The position numbers and the translations under genes are program-made. The notes beneath the pieces were generated by a model. That model was not told where the DNA came from and did not search any database. It saw only the letters and a program-made list of their open reading frames with translations. DNA of 64,000 nt from Amycolatopsis sp. NBC_01480 (GTDB taxonomy: Bacteria; Actinomycetota; Actinomycetes; Mycobacteriales; Pseudonocardiaceae). Every line of letters starts with the position of its first letter. Position 1 is the first letter of the stretch. This document shows, in pieces, positions 43,166 through 52,999 of the stretch. The DNA is taken from NCBI RefSeq assembly GCF_036227205.1, contig NZ_CP109442.1, positions 6,076,001-6,140,000 of the forward strand. The letters run 5' to 3'.

Positions 43166-43605
43166 CCGATCCGTGGCGGGCGGCCAAGGACGTCGTGCAC
43201 CACCTGCAGGACCAGCTGGCCCAGTCCCGCGCCGGTGCCGGGCCCGCGGCCGACGCCACCCCGCCCGAGCCGCCGGTCGGCGCGGGCGAGGCGATGGACG
43301 GCAAGGTACGCGTCGAGGTGACCGGCGGACGGGTGAGCGCGCTGCACATCGACCCGGCCGCGCTCCGGATCCCCGCCGGTGAACTCTCCACCGTGATCAT
43401 GGCGGCGACCAATGCGGCGCTGGACTCCATGCGTGCCGCGATGACGGCGTCGCTGCCGAGCCCGCCGTCGCTGGATCTGCTGACTCGGACGCTGAACGAG
43501 ATCTCCGCGGACTCGTTCCGGGCCCTGGACAAAACCACCGAAGGCATCAACCGGTCCATGGACGCCGTCCGGCGCATTTCGGAGCAGCACCGCAAACCGC
43601 GGTGA
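43162..43605 (+). CDS. YbaB/EbfC-like protein at the end of the toxin operon
   Basis: A 147-residue protein with YbaB-like architecture: a Pro/Ala-rich lead, then a core MDGKVRVEVTGGRVSALHID (about 43-62) with DPAALRIPAGELSTVIMAAT (62-81), and a long C-terminal helix pair. In actinobacteria such proteins are recurrent partners of type VII toxin genes; canonical YbaB binds DNA as a dimer. Its job here could be regulation of the operon or assistance with the toxin. The GTG start overlaps the pentapeptide gene by four bases. The next gene, miaB, has its own promoter 60 bp downstream, so the operon ends here. Confidence 0.7.
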   Translation: MTDPWRAAKDVVHHLQDQLAQSRAGAGPAADATPPEPPVGAGEAMDGKVRVEVTGGRVSALHIDPAALRIPAGELSTVIMAATNAALDSMRAAMTASLPSPPSLDLLTRTLNEISADSFRALDKTTEGINRSMDAVRRISEQHRKPR

Positions 43606-43666
43606 CGTTATCGATGCGGCGGGGGACTGGCGGGCGGGCGGCGGCTTTGCCTGGTCAGCCTGGGGT

Positions 43667-43672
43667 TACCCT
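43667..43672 (+). promoter_or_regulatory. -10 hexamer TACCCT, leaderless start of miaB
   Basis: TACCCT ends 8 nt before the miaB ATG, with no ribosome site between them. This is the actinobacterial leaderless arrangement. Confidence 0.55.
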
Positions 43673-43680
43673 GAACCACG

Positions 43681-45162
43681 ATGAACGCGCGCACTTACCA
43701 GATCCGCACCTTCGGCTGCCAGATGAACGTGCACGACTCCGAACGGCTCGCCGGCCAGCTCGAAGAGGCCGGTTACGTCGCCGCGGACGGCGCGGCGAAG
43801 CCGGACCTGGTCGTGTTCAACACCTGCGCGGTCCGGGAGAACGCGGACAACAAGCTGTACGGCTCGCTCGGCCACATGCGGCCGGACAAGACCGCGAACC
43901 CGGACATGCAGATCGCCGTCGGCGGGTGCCTGGCGCAGAAGGACCGGGGCGAGATCGTCAAGCGGGCGCCGTGGGTCGACGTCGTGTTCGGCACGCACAA
44001 CATCGGCTCGCTGCCGGCGTTGCTGGAGCGCGCGCGACACAACGCCGAGGCCGAGGTCGAGATCCTCGAGTCGCTGGAGACGTTCCCCTCGACGCTGCCC
44101 GCCCGCCGCGAATCGTCGTACGCGAGCTGGGTGTCGGTTTCGGTCGGCTGCAACAACACCTGCACGTTCTGCATCGTGCCGTCCTTGCGCGGCAAGGAGC
44201 GCGACCGGCGGCCGGGCGAGATCCTGGCCGAGGTCGAGGCGCTCGTCGCCGAGGGCGTGCTCGAGGTGACCCTGCTGGGGCAGAACGTGAACTCCTACGG
44301 CGTCGAGTTCGGCGACCGGCTCGCGTTCGGCAAGCTGCTGCGCGCCTGCGGCGGGATCGACGGGCTGGAGCGCGTGCGGTTCACCTCGCCGCACCCGGCC
44401 GCGTTCACCTCCGACGTGATCGACGCCATGGCCGAGACGCCCAACGTCTGCCACCAGCTGCACATGCCGCTGCAGTCCGGCTCCGACCGCGTGCTGCGCG
44501 AGATGCGCCGCTCCTACCGCTCCGCGCGGTACCTCAAGATCCTCGAAGAGGTGCGCGCCGCGATGCCGGACGCCGCCATCACCACCGACATCATCGTCGG
44601 CTTCCCCGGGGAGACCGAGGAAGACTTCCAGGCGACGCTCGACGTCGTGCGCGAGTCGCGGTTCTCCAGCGCGTTCACCTTCCAGTACTCCCAGCGCCCC
44701 GGCACCCCGGCCGCCACGATGGCGGACCAGCTGCCGAAGGCGGTCGTGCAGGAGCGCTACCAGCGCCTGGTCGACCTGCAGGACGAGATTTCCTGGGCGG
44801 AGAACAAGAACCTGGTCGGCCGCCGGGTGGAGCTGCTGGTCGCCGCGGGCGAGGGCCGCAAGGACGCCGAGACGCACCGGATGAGCGGCCGCGCCCGCGA
44901 CGGGCGGCTGGTGCACTTCACGCCCGCCGGGTCCGTTGTGGACGGTTCCGTGCGGCCGGGCGACGTGGTGGAGGCCGTGATCAGCTACGGCGCTCCGCAC
45001 CACCTGGTCGCCGACGGCGATCTGCTGACGCACCGCCGCACGCGGGCGGGCGACAACGCCGAAGCCGGTCTTCGGCCCAAGACGAGCGGGGTCACGCTGG
45101 GACTGCCGGGCTTCGGAGCCCCGGCGGCCCGGCCCGCCCCGGTGAGTGGGTGTGCGCTGTGA
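43681..45162 (+). CDS. miaB: tRNA-2-methylthio-N6-dimethylallyladenosine synthase
   Basis: A 493-residue radical-SAM methylthiotransferase that adds a methylthio group to i6A37 of tRNA, acting after MiaA. The N-terminal cluster ligands are C13 (RTFGCQMN), C49 (FNTCAVREN) and C83 (VGGCLAQKD). The radical SAM triad is C157, C161, C164 in [14 protein letters not shown]. The C-terminal TRAM domain (about 385-450) carries [16 protein letters not shown]. The ATG is 8 nt after a -10 hexamer. Downstream it overlaps a small membrane-protein gene by four bases. miaA lies 2 kb further on, as in most actinobacteria. Confidence 0.97.
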   Translation: MNARTYQIRTFGCQMNVHDSERLAGQLEEAGYVAADGAAKPDLVVFNTCAVRENADNKLYGSLGHMRPDKTANPDMQIAVGGCLAQKDRGEIVKRAPWVDVVFGTHNIGSLPALLERARHNAEAEVEILESLETFPSTLPARRESSYASWVSVSVGCNNTCTFCIVPSLRGKERDRRPGEILAEVEALVAEGVLEVTLLGQNVNSYGVEFGDRLAFGKLLRACGGIDGLERVRFTSPHPAAFTSDVIDAMAETPNVCHQLHMPLQSGSDRVLREMRRSYRSARYLKILEEVRAAMPDAAITTDIIVGFPGETEEDFQATLDVVRESRFSSAFTFQYSQRPGTPAATMADQLPKAVVQERYQRLVDLQDEISWAENKNLVGRRVELLVAAGEGRKDAETHRMSGRARDGRLVHFTPAGSVVDGSVRPGDVVEAVISYGAPHHLVADGDLLTHRRTRAGDNAEAGLRPKTSGVTLGLPGFGAPAARPAPVSGCAL

Positions 45163-45635
45163 CCGAACCGGGAACGTCCGCCGAGGTGGGCCCGCAGCTG
45201 ACCGAGGAGATCGACCAGGCGGGCCAGCGGGCCTCGCGCACGGTCGAGCTGGGCCGGCGCGGCTTCACCATCGCCCTGTTCATCTTCGTGCTGCTGGTCG
45301 CGCAGCTCCTGCCGTGGGTGGGCGAGCACCGCGGTTACCAGGTGCTGGCCGGCCAGGGCGGCGGCATCCCGCAGCTGTTCGCCGCCACGTCCACGGTGAT
45401 CGGCGTGCTGGCCGGCGCGCTGGCCCTGGTGACGCGACGCTGGTGGGTGTCCTGGTGCTGCGCCGCGGGCGGCTGGTTCGCCTCGGTCGACGGCCTGCTC
45501 GCGGTCTGGTCCCAGCAGTCCGCGCACGCTTCCGGCGCGGCCGGCGGCGGCCCGGGCATCGGCCTGCTGATCGCCTGGGCGGCCACGATCGTGCTCGCGA
45601 CGCTGTGGATGCGCACCGCGTTCTCCCGCGCCTGA
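45159..45635 (+). CDS. small membrane protein downstream of miaB
   Basis: A 158-residue protein with a charged cytoplasmic N-terminus ([20 protein letters not shown]) and about four membrane helices: [20 protein letters not shown] (about 34-53), [39 protein letters not shown] and [18 protein letters not shown] protein of this type follows miaB in many actinobacteria, but its function is unknown. The GTG overlaps the miaB stop by four bases (GTGA), showing cotranslation. It is followed by a family A palindrome and a strong terminator. Confidence 0.82.
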   Translation: MTEPGTSAEVGPQLTEEIDQAGQRASRTVELGRRGFTIALFIFVLLVAQLLPWVGEHRGYQVLAGQGGGIPQLFAATSTVIGVLAGALALVTRRWWVSWCCAAGGWFASVDGLLAVWSQQSAHASGAAGGGPGIGLLIAWAATIVLATLWMRTAFSRA

Positions 45636-45640
45636 ACGCA

Positions 45641-45686
45641 CTCGTGAGTGTTCATGACGGTTCTAACCGGCACAGCCACTCACGAG
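45641..45686. repeat. family A palindrome, second copy (imperfect right arm)
   Basis: The left arm 45642-45662 is identical to that at 1177-1197 (core GTGAGTGTTCATGACGGTT). The right arm 45665-45686 has five substitutions (AACCGGCACAGCCACTCACG). The spacer is CT. It lies just after a stop codon, as does the first copy. Confidence 0.88.
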
Positions 45687-45702
45687 TCCTTGACCCACGA
45701 GA

Positions 45703-45732
45703 AGGGCCCCGTCACCGCGGTGACGGGGCCCT
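45703..45732. terminator. perfect 30-bp palindromic terminator between convergent genes
   Basis: AGGGCCCCGTCACCG (45703-45717) is followed by its exact reverse complement. It sits between the stop of the miaB operon and the stop of the minus-strand DUF349 gene and would serve both. Confidence 0.85.
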
Positions 45733-45746
45733 CTTCGCGTAACGCC

Positions 45747-47060
45747 TCAGCGGTCGGCGACCGCGGCTTCCGCCGCCTGAAGCCATTCACGCCACTGCGC
45801 GGCCTGCTCGTCGGCCTTCTTCGCCCGGCGCTCGTCACCCGCGGCCCGGGCCTTGGCGGCTTGGGACTCGAACTGCTCGACGCGCTCGCGGAACTGCGCG
45901 GCCCGCGCCTGGGCCTCCGGGTCGGTGCGGCGCCAGCGGCTGTCCTCGGCGGACTTCACCGCGTCCTGGACCGCCTTCAGCCGGCCGTCCAGCTCGCGGA
46001 TGCGCTCGCGCGGCACCTTGCCCAGCTCGTCCCACTGCTCCTGGATCCGGCGCAGCGCGTTCTTCGCCGCCTCGAGGTTGGCTGCCACGTCGATCTTCTC
46101 GGCCTCGACCAGCAGCTCCTCCTTGCGGGCGGCGTTGCCGGCGAACTCGGCGTCGCGCTCGGAGAACACCGACGAGCGGCGGGCGAAGAACGCGTCCTGC
46201 GCCGCGCGGAAACGCTGCCAGAGCGCCTCGTCGCTGTCCTTCGGCGCGCGGCCGGCGGCCTTCCACTCGGTCATCAGGTCCTTGTAGCGGCCCGCGGTGG
46301 CGCCCCAGTCGTCGGACTCGGCGATCGACTCGGCCTCCGCGATCAGCTCTTCCTTGCGCTGCTTGGCGGTCGCCCGCTGCTTGTCCAGCTCGGCGAAGTG
46401 CGAGCCGCGACGGCGGTTGAACGCCTCGCGCGCCTTGGAGAACCGCTTCCACAGCTCGTCGTCGGTCTTGCGGTCGACGCCCTTGACCGTCTTCCACTCG
46501 TCCAGGATCGAGCGCAGCCGGTCGCCCGCGGCCTTCCACTGCGTCGACTCGGCGGCGATCTGCTCGGCCTCCTCAGCCAGCGCCTGCTTGCGCGTGACGG
46601 CGGCCGCGCGGGCCTCTTCGCGCTCCTGCTTGACGTTGGCCAGCGCCTTCTCGGCCTCGCCGATCACGTACTCGAGGCGGGCGCCCAGCGCGACCAGGTC
46701 GCCGACCACGGCCGACTCGCCCAGCCCGTCGCGCAGCTGCGTGGCGGTGGACAGCGCGTGCTTCGGGTCGCCGGCGCCGGAGTGCAGCCGGGTCTCCAGC
46801 AGCTCGACCTCGGTGCGCACGTCGTCGAAGCGGCGGGCGTAGTGGACCAGTCCCTCTTCCGGGCTGCCGGCCTGCCAGACCCCCACCGCCCGCTCGCCGT
46901 CGGCGGTGAAGACGAAGACAGTGCCCTCGGCGTCGACCCGGCCCCAGGTGGACGGGGCGGGCTCGGCGGGCGGCACGGGCGGTGCGGTGTGCCCGCCGCC
47001 GTGCGCGTGCGGCACCGGGTGCGGCGCCGGGGTGCCGGTAGACGTGTTCTCCTGGGCCAT
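45747..47060 (-). CDS. DUF349 coiled-coil protein
   Basis: A 437-residue, highly charged helical protein. After a Pro/Ala/Gly-rich N-terminal 40 residues come several DUF349 repeats of about 70 residues, each with a W-x-x-A-G signature: [39 protein letters not shown] and [20 protein letters not shown], together with [15 protein letters not shown] and [15 protein letters not shown]. The C-terminus is a basic helix. The family is universal in actinobacteria next to miaB and miaA, with no proven role; ribosome or RNA association has been suggested. It is transcribed opposite to miaB and miaA. Confidence 0.9.
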   Translation of the reverse strand: MAQENTSTGTPAPHPVPHAHGGGHTAPPVPPAEPAPSTWGRVDAEGTVFVFTADGERAVGVWQAGSPEEGLVHYARRFDDVRTEVELLETRLHSGAGDPKHALSTATQLRDGLGESAVVGDLVALGARLEYVIGEAEKALANVKQEREEARAAAVTRKQALAEEAEQIAAESTQWKAAGDRLRSILDEWKTVKGVDRKTDDELWKRFSKAREAFNRRRGSHFAELDKQRATAKQRKEELIAEAESIAESDDWGATAGRYKDLMTEWKAAGRAPKDSDEALWQRFRAAQDAFFARRSSVFSERDAEFAGNAARKEELLVEAEKIDVAANLEAAKNALRRIQEQWDELGKVPRERIRELDGRLKAVQDAVKSAEDSRWRRTDPEAQARAAQFRERVEQFESQAAKARAAGDERRAKKADEQAAQWREWLQAAEAAVADR

Positions 47061-47264
47061 CGCAGGCTCCTTATCGCCTGTACGCCCGCTGGTGCGGGCG
47101 CCCCGCCGTGCGGCGGGGCCGGGTTACGCGTAGTGCTCCGGGGGCATGGGGCCCCAGCGGCATTCAAGCAGCTCAGCGTCCACCGTGGTATCGGATGAGC
47201 CACCCGAAGCCAGTGATCCTACTTCTCCGGGACGCTCCGTGTCCGCAGGCGCTACCCGTCCAGG

Positions 47265-47270
47265 TAGCGT
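47265..47270 (+). promoter_or_regulatory. -10 hexamer TAGCGT, leaderless start of miaA
   Basis: TAGCGT ends 8 nt before the miaA GTG. No ribosome site is seen in the 8-nt spacer. Confidence 0.55.
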
Positions 47271-47278
47271 CAACCGGC

Positions 47279-48199
47279 GTGATCAGCCCTGCTCAGCCGC
47301 TCCGTCCGGTGGCCGTCGTCGGCCCCACCGCCACCGGGAAGACGGCGCTGGCCGTCGAGCTGGCCCTGGCGCTGGGCGGCGAGGTGATCAACGCCGACGC
47401 GCTCCAGCTGTACCGCGGCATGGACATCGGCACCGCGAAGGCCACCGGCGCGGAGCGGCGCGGGGTGCCGCACCACCTGCTCGACGTCCTCGACGTCACC
47501 GAAACCGCGTCCGTCGCCGCCTACCAGCGTGACGCCCGGCAGCGGATCGAGGACGTGCTGGCCGCGGGCCGCGTCCCGGTGCTGGCCGGCGGCTCGGGCC
47601 TGTACGTCCAGGCCGTGCTCGACGACCTGCGGTTCCCCGGCACGGACCCGGCCGTGCGGGCGCGGCTCGACGCGGAGGCCGCGGAACTCGGCACCGCCTC
47701 GCTTCACACCCGGCTGGGGGAGCGCGACCCGGCCGCGGCCGCCGCGATCCTGCCGACCAACACCCGCCGGATCGTGCGCGCGCTGGAGGTCATCGAGATC
47801 ACCGGCGAGCCGTTCTCGGCCAACCTGCCGAAGCCAGGGCCGGCGCGTTACGGGACCGTGCTGATCGGCGTCGACCGCGAGGCGGCCGAGCTGGACGAGC
47901 GCGTGGACCTGCGGGTGGCGCGGATGTTCGAGGCCGGGCTCGTCGACGAGGTGCGCGCTCTGATCGGGCGTGGTTTGCGTGAAGGGAAGACGGCTTCGCG
48001 GGCGCTCGGCTACCAGCAGGTGCTCGCGGAGCTGGACGGTGAAGGCGACTTCGAAGCGGCCGCTGCGTCGACCGCGCAGGCCACCCGCCGCTTCGTCCGG
48101 CGGCAGCGCTCCTGGTTCCGCCGGGACAAGCGGATCCAGTGGTTCGACGGCGCTTCCGGCGAGCTGGCCGCACGCGTACTCGACGTCCTCGGCCGGTAA
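47279..48199 (+). CDS. miaA: tRNA dimethylallyltransferase
   Basis: A 306-residue enzyme that prenylates A37 of tRNAs reading UNN codons, supplying the substrate of MiaB. The P-loop is GPTATGKT (15-22). The substrate segment [17 protein letters not shown] (about 40-56) and VPHHLLDV (about 64-71) follow. The tRNA-binding region includes [22 protein letters not shown] and the C-terminal [23 protein letters not shown] at 47279 is chosen because the P-loop sits at the normal distance; the upstream frame is not family-like. The promoter-like TAGCGT suggests a leaderless mRNA. dapF starts 9 nt after the stop. Confidence 0.97.
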   Translation: MISPAQPLRPVAVVGPTATGKTALAVELALALGGEVINADALQLYRGMDIGTAKATGAERRGVPHHLLDVLDVTETASVAAYQRDARQRIEDVLAAGRVPVLAGGSGLYVQAVLDDLRFPGTDPAVRARLDAEAAELGTASLHTRLGERDPAAAAAILPTNTRRIVRALEVIEITGEPFSANLPKPGPARYGTVLIGVDREAAELDERVDLRVARMFEAGLVDEVRALIGRGLREGKTASRALGYQQVLAELDGEGDFEAAAASTAQATRRFVRRQRSWFRRDKRIQWFDGASGELAARVLDVLGR

Positions 48200-48202
48200 C
48201 CT
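48197..48202 (+). promoter_or_regulatory. -10 hexamer TAACCT embedded in the miaA stop
   Basis: The miaA TAA is the first half of TAACCT, which ends 6 nt before the dapF ATG. A GGAG lies in the same spacer, so leadered translation from the miaA mRNA is equally possible. Confidence 0.45.
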
Positions 48203-48208
48203 GGAGCC

Positions 48209-49036
48209 ATGGGCGGCATCGAATTCCTTAAGGGCCACGGCACACAGAACGACTTCGTGCTGCTGCCCGACCCGTCCGGCCGGCTCGACCTCACCCCGGC
48301 CCGGGTGGCCGCGCTGTGCGACCGGCAGCGAGGGCTGGGCGCGGACGGCGTGCTGCGCGTCGTGCGGTCCGGAGAGGCGGGCCTGGAGTCCGCGGGCGAG
48401 TGGTTCATGGACTACCGCAACGCCGACGGCTCGATCGCGGAGATGTGCGGCAACGGCGTGCGCGTGTTCGCGCGGTACCTGGTCGAAGCGGGCCTGGCCG
48501 AGGCGGGCGAGTTCATCGTCGGCACCCGCGCGGGCGACCGCCCGGTGGTGGTCCACCCGGACCGCACCGTGACCGTCCACATGGGACCCGCGACGATTAC
48601 CGGCACCTCGGTGACGGTGGTGGCGGGCCGCCCGTTCTCCGGCGTGGCCGTGGACGTGGGCAACCCGCACCTGGTCTCGGTCCTCGACGACGACGTGGCC
48701 GACCTGGACCTGGAGCACCAGCCCGACTTCGACCACGATTACTTCCCCGCCGGGGTGAACCTCGAGTTCGTCAACCTGCTGGGTGAAGGCGCGCTGCGGA
48801 TGCGCGTCCACGAGCGCGGCGTGGGGGAGACGCGCGCCTGCGGCACCGGCACGGTCGCCGCCGTGGCCGCCGCCCTGCACCTCGCGGGCACCGACACGGG
48901 CTCCTCGACGGTCGACATCCCGGGCGGCCGCGTGACCGTCACCGTGGCCCGCGGCGCATCCACCCTGACCGGCCCCGCGGAAATCGTCGCCCGCGGCGAA
49001 CTCGACGAAGCCTGGTGGGCCGCCGCCGGCGCGTGA
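48209..49036 (+). CDS. dapF: diaminopimelate epimerase
   Basis: A 275-residue cofactor-independent epimerase converting LL- to meso-diaminopimelate for lysine and peptidoglycan. The two catalytic cysteines are C80 in [14 protein letters not shown] and C211 in [27 protein letters not shown] (8-19) binds substrate, and [10 protein letters not shown] (66-75) and NPHLVSVL belong to the two symmetric halves. Length is normal. It follows miaA by 9 nt. Downstream is a compound palindrome (49039-49122), then the convergent valS gene. Confidence 0.97.
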   Translation: MGGIEFLKGHGTQNDFVLLPDPSGRLDLTPARVAALCDRQRGLGADGVLRVVRSGEAGLESAGEWFMDYRNADGSIAEMCGNGVRVFARYLVEAGLAEAGEFIVGTRAGDRPVVVHPDRTVTVHMGPATITGTSVTVVAGRPFSGVAVDVGNPHLVSVLDDDVADLDLEHQPDFDHDYFPAGVNLEFVNLLGEGALRMRVHERGVGETRACGTGTVAAVAAALHLAGTDTGSSTVDIPGGRVTVTVARGASTLTGPAEIVARGELDEAWWAAAGA

Positions 49037-49038
49037 AG

Positions 49039-49122
49039 CGCCCCAATGCCACATTTGGTTGCGTTCAACGCACCCAATGTGGCGTTGGTTGCGTTGAACG
49101 CACCGAACGCCACATTGGGGCG
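49039..49122. repeat. compound palindrome, family B (two nested 35-bp hairpins)
   Basis: The outer arms CGCCCCAATG (49039-49048) and CATTGGGGCG (49113-49122) enclose two hairpins. One has GCCACATT/AATGTGGC (49048-49055/49076-49083). The other has GTGGCGTT/AACGCCAC (49079-49086/49106-49113). Each has an inner TGCGTT/AACGCA stem. It occupies the whole dapF/valS convergent gap and may stop both transcripts. Confidence 0.85.
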
Positions 49123-49143
49123 CATCGAGCGGGGCGACCGCCG

Positions 49144-51675
49144 TCAGCCGATCGTCACCTCGACCGCCAGCTCACCGTCGCCAGGGCGGGTGCTGACCGA
49201 CGCGACCGTGCCCGCTGTGCGGATGTCCGCCTCGATGTCGCCGAAACCGGTGAGCACCTCGGGCGGCGCGGTCACCGTCAGGGATTCCACGCCGGCGCGC
49301 ATCGACACCTTCGCGTCGGTCTTCGCGCGCCGCACCGCCGCGATCACCGAACCGGCCAGCGTGAGCAGCGCCGGGTCGCCCTCGGTGGGCGCCGGAACCG
49401 GCCACGGCGCGCGGTGCACCGAGCCCTCCTGCCACCACGACCAGACCTCCTCCGTCGCGTATGGCAGGAACGGCGCGAACAGCCGGACCACCGCCGAAAG
49501 CGTCGTGGCCAGCGCCGCCCGCGCGGATTGCGCCGCCGCCTCGCCGCGGTCGCCGTACGCGCGGCCCTTCACCAGTTCCACGTAGTCGTCGCAGAACGTC
49601 CAGAAGAACGTCTCGCTCTGCTGCAGCGCCCGCGCGTAGTCGAGCGCCTCGAACGCCGCCGTCGCCTCCGTGACGACCGACGAAAGCGCCGCCAGCACCG
49701 CGCGGTCCAGCGGCTCCGACGCCACCGCGTCCGGCGAAGGCAGCCCGAGGCCGAGCACGAACCGGCTCACGTTGAGCAGCTTCGTCGCCAGCCGGCGGCC
49801 CACCTTCATCTGGCCCTCGTCCACGGCCGTGTCGACGCCGGGCCGCGCGCTCGCCGCCCAGTAGCGCACCGCGTCCGAGCCGTACTTCTCCAGCAGGTCG
49901 GCGGGAGTGACGACGTTGCCGACCGACTTCGACATCTTCTTGCGGTCCGGGTCGAGCACCCAGCCGGAGATCGCCGCCCGGCGCCACGGCAGCACGCCCT
50001 CCTCCAGTTCCGCGCGCACGGCCGTGGAGAACAGCCAGGTGCGGATGATCTCGTGTGCCTGCGGCCGCAGGTCGTACGGGAACACGCGGCGGAACAGGTC
50101 GTCGTCCAGGGTCCAGCGCCCGGCGATCTGCGGGGTGAGCGACGACGTCGCCCAGGTGTCCATCACGTCCACCTCGGCGGTGAAGCCGCCCGGCACGTCA
50201 CGCTGGTCCGCGGTGTAGCCGGGCGGCACGTCGGTGCTCGGGTCGACCGGCAGGCTCGAATCGTCCGGTACCAGCACGGCGTCGTGGTCCGGCTCGCCGT
50301 GCGCGTCGAGCGGGTACCAGAGGGGGATCGGCACGCCGAAGAACCGCTGCCGGCTGATCAGCCAGTCGCTCGTCAGGCCCTCGACCCAGCCGCGGTAGCG
50401 GACCTGCATGTGCGGCGGCACCCACTGCAGTTCGGCGCCGCGGTCGAGCATCCGCGCGCGCAGCTGCTCGTCACGGCCGCCGTTGCGGATGTACCACTGG
50501 CGGCTGGTGACGATCTCGAGCGGCCGGTCGCCCTTCTCGTAGAACTTCACCGGGTGCGTGATCGGCCGCGGATCGCCGCGCAGCGCGCCCTTGTCCCGCA
50601 ACAGGTCCACGAGAATCTGCCGTCCCGTGTGGACAGTCTTGCCCGCCAGCGGCGCGTACGCCTCCGCCGGCACGTCGCGCGGCGGCTCGGGCAGGAACCG
50701 GCCGTCGCGCCCGAGCACCGGCCGCGTCTCCAGCTGCAACGCGCGCCACCACGTCACGTCCGTGGTGTCGCCGAAGGTGCACACCATCGCGATGCCGGTG
50801 CCCTTCTCGGGATCGGCGAGGTGGTGCGCGCGCACCGGGACCTCGACGCCGAACACCGGCGTCCGCACGGTTTTCCCGAACAGCGGCTGGTACCGCTCGT
50901 CGTCCGGGTGCGCGACGAGCGCGACGCACGCGGGCAGCAGCTCCGGGCGCGTGGTGGAGATGAGCACCTCGGCGTCCTCGCCGGTGTGGAACACCAGGTC
51001 GTGGTATGCGCCGGGGCGCTCGCGGTCCTCCAGCTCCGCCTGCGCGACGGCGGTGCGGAAGGTGACGTCCCAGAGCGTCGGCGCCTCGGACTGGTAAGCC
51101 TCGCCGCGCGCCAGGTTGCGCAGGAAAGCGCGTTGCGAGATCTGCGTCGTCGCCGGGTCGATGGTCTGGTACGCCGTGCTCCAGTCGACCGAGAGCCCGA
51201 TCCGGCGCCAGACGTCCTCGAACACCTTCTCGTCGGTTTCCGAAAGCTCCTGGCACAGCTCGACGAAATTGCGCCGTGACACGGGAATCGCGTTCTTGCC
51301 CGGCTTCTCCGGGGGCCGGAAGCCCGGTTCGTACGGCAGCGAAGGCTCACAGCGCACGCCGAAGTGGTTCTGCACGCGGCGTTCGGTCGGCAGGCCGTTG
51401 TCGTCCCAGCCGATCGGGTAGAACACCTCGCGCCCGCGCATCCGCTGGTACCGCGCGACGAGATCGGTGTGGGTGTAGGAGAACACGTGCCCGATGTGCA
51501 GCGAACCGCTCGCCGTCAGCGGCGGGGTGTCGATCGAATAGACGTCTTCACGCCGCTTTTCGCGATCGAACCGGTAGACGCTGCCGTTCTCCCATACCGG
51601 TACCCACTTGGCCTCCAGACCGTCGACACCGACTTTGTCCGGGACTCGTGGGCTGGGGCTGGGAGTTGCGTTCAT
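49144..51675 (-). CDS. valS: valine--tRNA ligase, archaeal/rickettsial-like type
   Basis: An 843-residue class I synthetase. HIGH is residues 60-63 ([16 protein letters not shown]) and KMSKS is 580-584 ([14 protein letters not shown]). [19 protein letters not shown] near 89-107 is the form found in the ValRS group typical of archaea and a minority of bacteria. The usual bacterial ValRS has a PGTDHAGIATQ-type motif and a C-terminal coiled-coil arm of about 60 residues; here the C-terminus ends in a short beta segment. The editing domain (CP1) is present ([20 protein letters not shown]). It likely charges tRNA(Val). The genome may carry a second, standard ValRS elsewhere. Confidence 0.9.
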   Translation of the reverse strand: MNATPSPSPRVPDKVGVDGLEAKWVPVWENGSVYRFDREKRREDVYSIDTPPLTASGSLHIGHVFSYTHTDLVARYQRMRGREVFYPIGWDDNGLPTERRVQNHFGVRCEPSLPYEPGFRPPEKPGKNAIPVSRRNFVELCQELSETDEKVFEDVWRRIGLSVDWSTAYQTIDPATTQISQRAFLRNLARGEAYQSEAPTLWDVTFRTAVAQAELEDRERPGAYHDLVFHTGEDAEVLISTTRPELLPACVALVAHPDDERYQPLFGKTVRTPVFGVEVPVRAHHLADPEKGTGIAMVCTFGDTTDVTWWRALQLETRPVLGRDGRFLPEPPRDVPAEAYAPLAGKTVHTGRQILVDLLRDKGALRGDPRPITHPVKFYEKGDRPLEIVTSRQWYIRNGGRDEQLRARMLDRGAELQWVPPHMQVRYRGWVEGLTSDWLISRQRFFGVPIPLWYPLDAHGEPDHDAVLVPDDSSLPVDPSTDVPPGYTADQRDVPGGFTAEVDVMDTWATSSLTPQIAGRWTLDDDLFRRVFPYDLRPQAHEIIRTWLFSTAVRAELEEGVLPWRRAAISGWVLDPDRKKMSKSVGNVVTPADLLEKYGSDAVRYWAASARPGVDTAVDEGQMKVGRRLATKLLNVSRFVLGLGLPSPDAVASEPLDRAVLAALSSVVTEATAAFEALDYARALQQSETFFWTFCDDYVELVKGRAYGDRGEAAAQSARAALATTLSAVVRLFAPFLPYATEEVWSWWQEGSVHRAPWPVPAPTEGDPALLTLAGSVIAAVRRAKTDAKVSMRAGVESLTVTAPPEVLTGFGDIEADIRTAGTVASVSTRPGDGELAVEVTIG

Positions 51676-51684
51676 GGGCCAACT

Positions 51685-52938
51685 CTAGGCGGGCGCCAGA
51701 TCGCCTTTCTCCGAGACCGGGAGATCCCGCATCCGCCGCAACGGCGAGCAGAGCACCCACAGCGCGCCGCAGAGTTCGCCGATCACGGCGATCCACAGCG
51801 CGCCGGTCAGCCCGACGGTCTCGCCGAGCGCCCCGCCCAGCAGCCCGCCCAGCGGCATCGCGCCCCACACCACGAACCGCACGCTCGCGTTCATCCGGCC
51901 CAGCAGCCGGTCCGGCGTGATGGCCTGGCGGTACGAGACCTGCGCGACGTTGTAGAGGATCACGCCGAACCCGGCCGCGGCCAGGCCGAAGTCCGCCAGC
52001 GCCAGCCGCCAGCCGGGGCCGGCCAGCGGCACGAGCAGGTTGCCCGGCCAGACCAGCAGCGGGACCAGCCAGATCGACCGCGCCTGGCCGACCCGGCGGA
52101 TGATCGCGCCCGAGCACAGCGCGGCGAGGATGCCGCCGATGCCGCCGACAGCCAGCAACACCCCGACCGCCGCCGGCGGCAGCCCGGCCGTGCGGGTCAG
52201 GAACAGCACCTGCACGGCCTGCGCGGCGGCGCCGAACAGGTTCGCGGTGGCGGTGCAGGCGACGATCGCGCGCAGCGGCTTGTCGGCGAAGACGAACCGC
52301 AGGCCTTCGAGGATCTGCGACACCAGGCGCTCGTGGCCGGTGCGCTCCGGCACGGTCTCGACGGTGCGGATCCGCCACAGGCACAGCGCGGAGGCCAGGT
52401 AGCCGAGCCCGGTCGTGAGCACGGTGCTGGCCGCGCCGATGACCTGGACCAGCACGCCGGCCGCGCTCGGCCCGGCGATCTGCGCGGTGGACTGGACGGC
52501 CTGCAGCTTCGCGTTGCCCTCCAGCAGATGTTCGCGGCCGACCAGCGCCGGCAGGTACGCCTGGTACGCGACGTCGAAGAACACGGTCGCGAAACCGGTC
52601 AGCAGCACCACGATGAGCAGTTGCCCCATCGTCAGCACCCCGGTCCACCAGGCCACCGGGATGCTCAGCATCAGCACGGCGCGCACCAGATCGGCGGTCA
52701 GCATCACCGGACGGCGCGGCAGCCGGTCCACCCACACGCCGGCGGGCAGCCCGAGCAGCAGGAAGCCGAGCGTCTCGGCCATGGTCAGCAGGCCCATCTC
52801 GAACGGCGTGGCCGCGAGCGTCACCGCCGCCAGCAGCGGGACGGCCGTGATCCCGACGAACATGCCGAGCTGGCTCGCGGTGTCCCCGGCCCACAGCCGG
52901 CGGAAGTCCGCGTGGAAGAAGAGCGAATCCCTACTCAC
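51685..52938 (-). CDS. MFS transporter under an adjacent ArsR-type regulator
   Basis: A 417-residue carrier of the MFS_3/enterobactin-exporter-like group with about twelve helices. It begins FFHADFRRLWAGDTASQLGM (about 7-26), which is typical, and has VWVDRLPRRPVMLTADLVRA (about 65-84) as the loop motif, then FFDVAYQAYLPALVGREHL. Members often export drugs or siderophores. A GTG at 52938 is taken as start; an ATG at 52974 would begin inside the operator palindrome and lacks a ribosome site, though it cannot be excluded. The divergent regulator gene and the 26-bp operator (52955-52980) imply derepression by a ligand or drug. Confidence 0.85.
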   Translation of the reverse strand: MSRDSLFFHADFRRLWAGDTASQLGMFVGITAVPLLAAVTLAATPFEMGLLTMAETLGFLLLGLPAGVWVDRLPRRPVMLTADLVRAVLMLSIPVAWWTGVLTMGQLLIVVLLTGFATVFFDVAYQAYLPALVGREHLLEGNAKLQAVQSTAQIAGPSAAGVLVQVIGAASTVLTTGLGYLASALCLWRIRTVETVPERTGHERLVSQILEGLRFVFADKPLRAIVACTATANLFGAAAQAVQVLFLTRTAGLPPAAVGVLLAVGGIGGILAALCSGAIIRRVGQARSIWLVPLLVWPGNLLVPLAGPGWRLALADFGLAAAGFGVILYNVAQVSYRQAITPDRLLGRMNASVRFVVWGAMPLGGLLGGALGETVGLTGALWIAVIGELCGALWVLCSPLRRMRDLPVSEKGDLAPA

Positions 52939-52954
52939 CCGAAAGAGTGTTATC

Positions 52955-52980
52955 AAGTGATTGGATAGTGTCAATCACTT
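52955..52980. promoter_or_regulatory. operator palindrome between MFS and ArsR-type genes
   Basis: AAGTGATTG (52955-52963), eight bases, CAATCACTT (52972-52980): perfect 9-bp arms in a short AT-rich divergent spacer. It lies just upstream of the -10 of the regulator gene and 17 bp from the MFS start, ideal for repressing both. Confidence 0.85.
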
Positions 52981-52987
52981 AACCCCT

Positions 52988-52993
52988 TAGGCT
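52988..52993 (+). promoter_or_regulatory. -10 hexamer TAGGCT, leaderless start of the regulator
   Basis: TAGGCT ends 6 nt before the GTG at 53000; the operator lies directly upstream at the -35 position. Confidence 0.5.
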
Positions 52994-52999
52994 GGAGCC

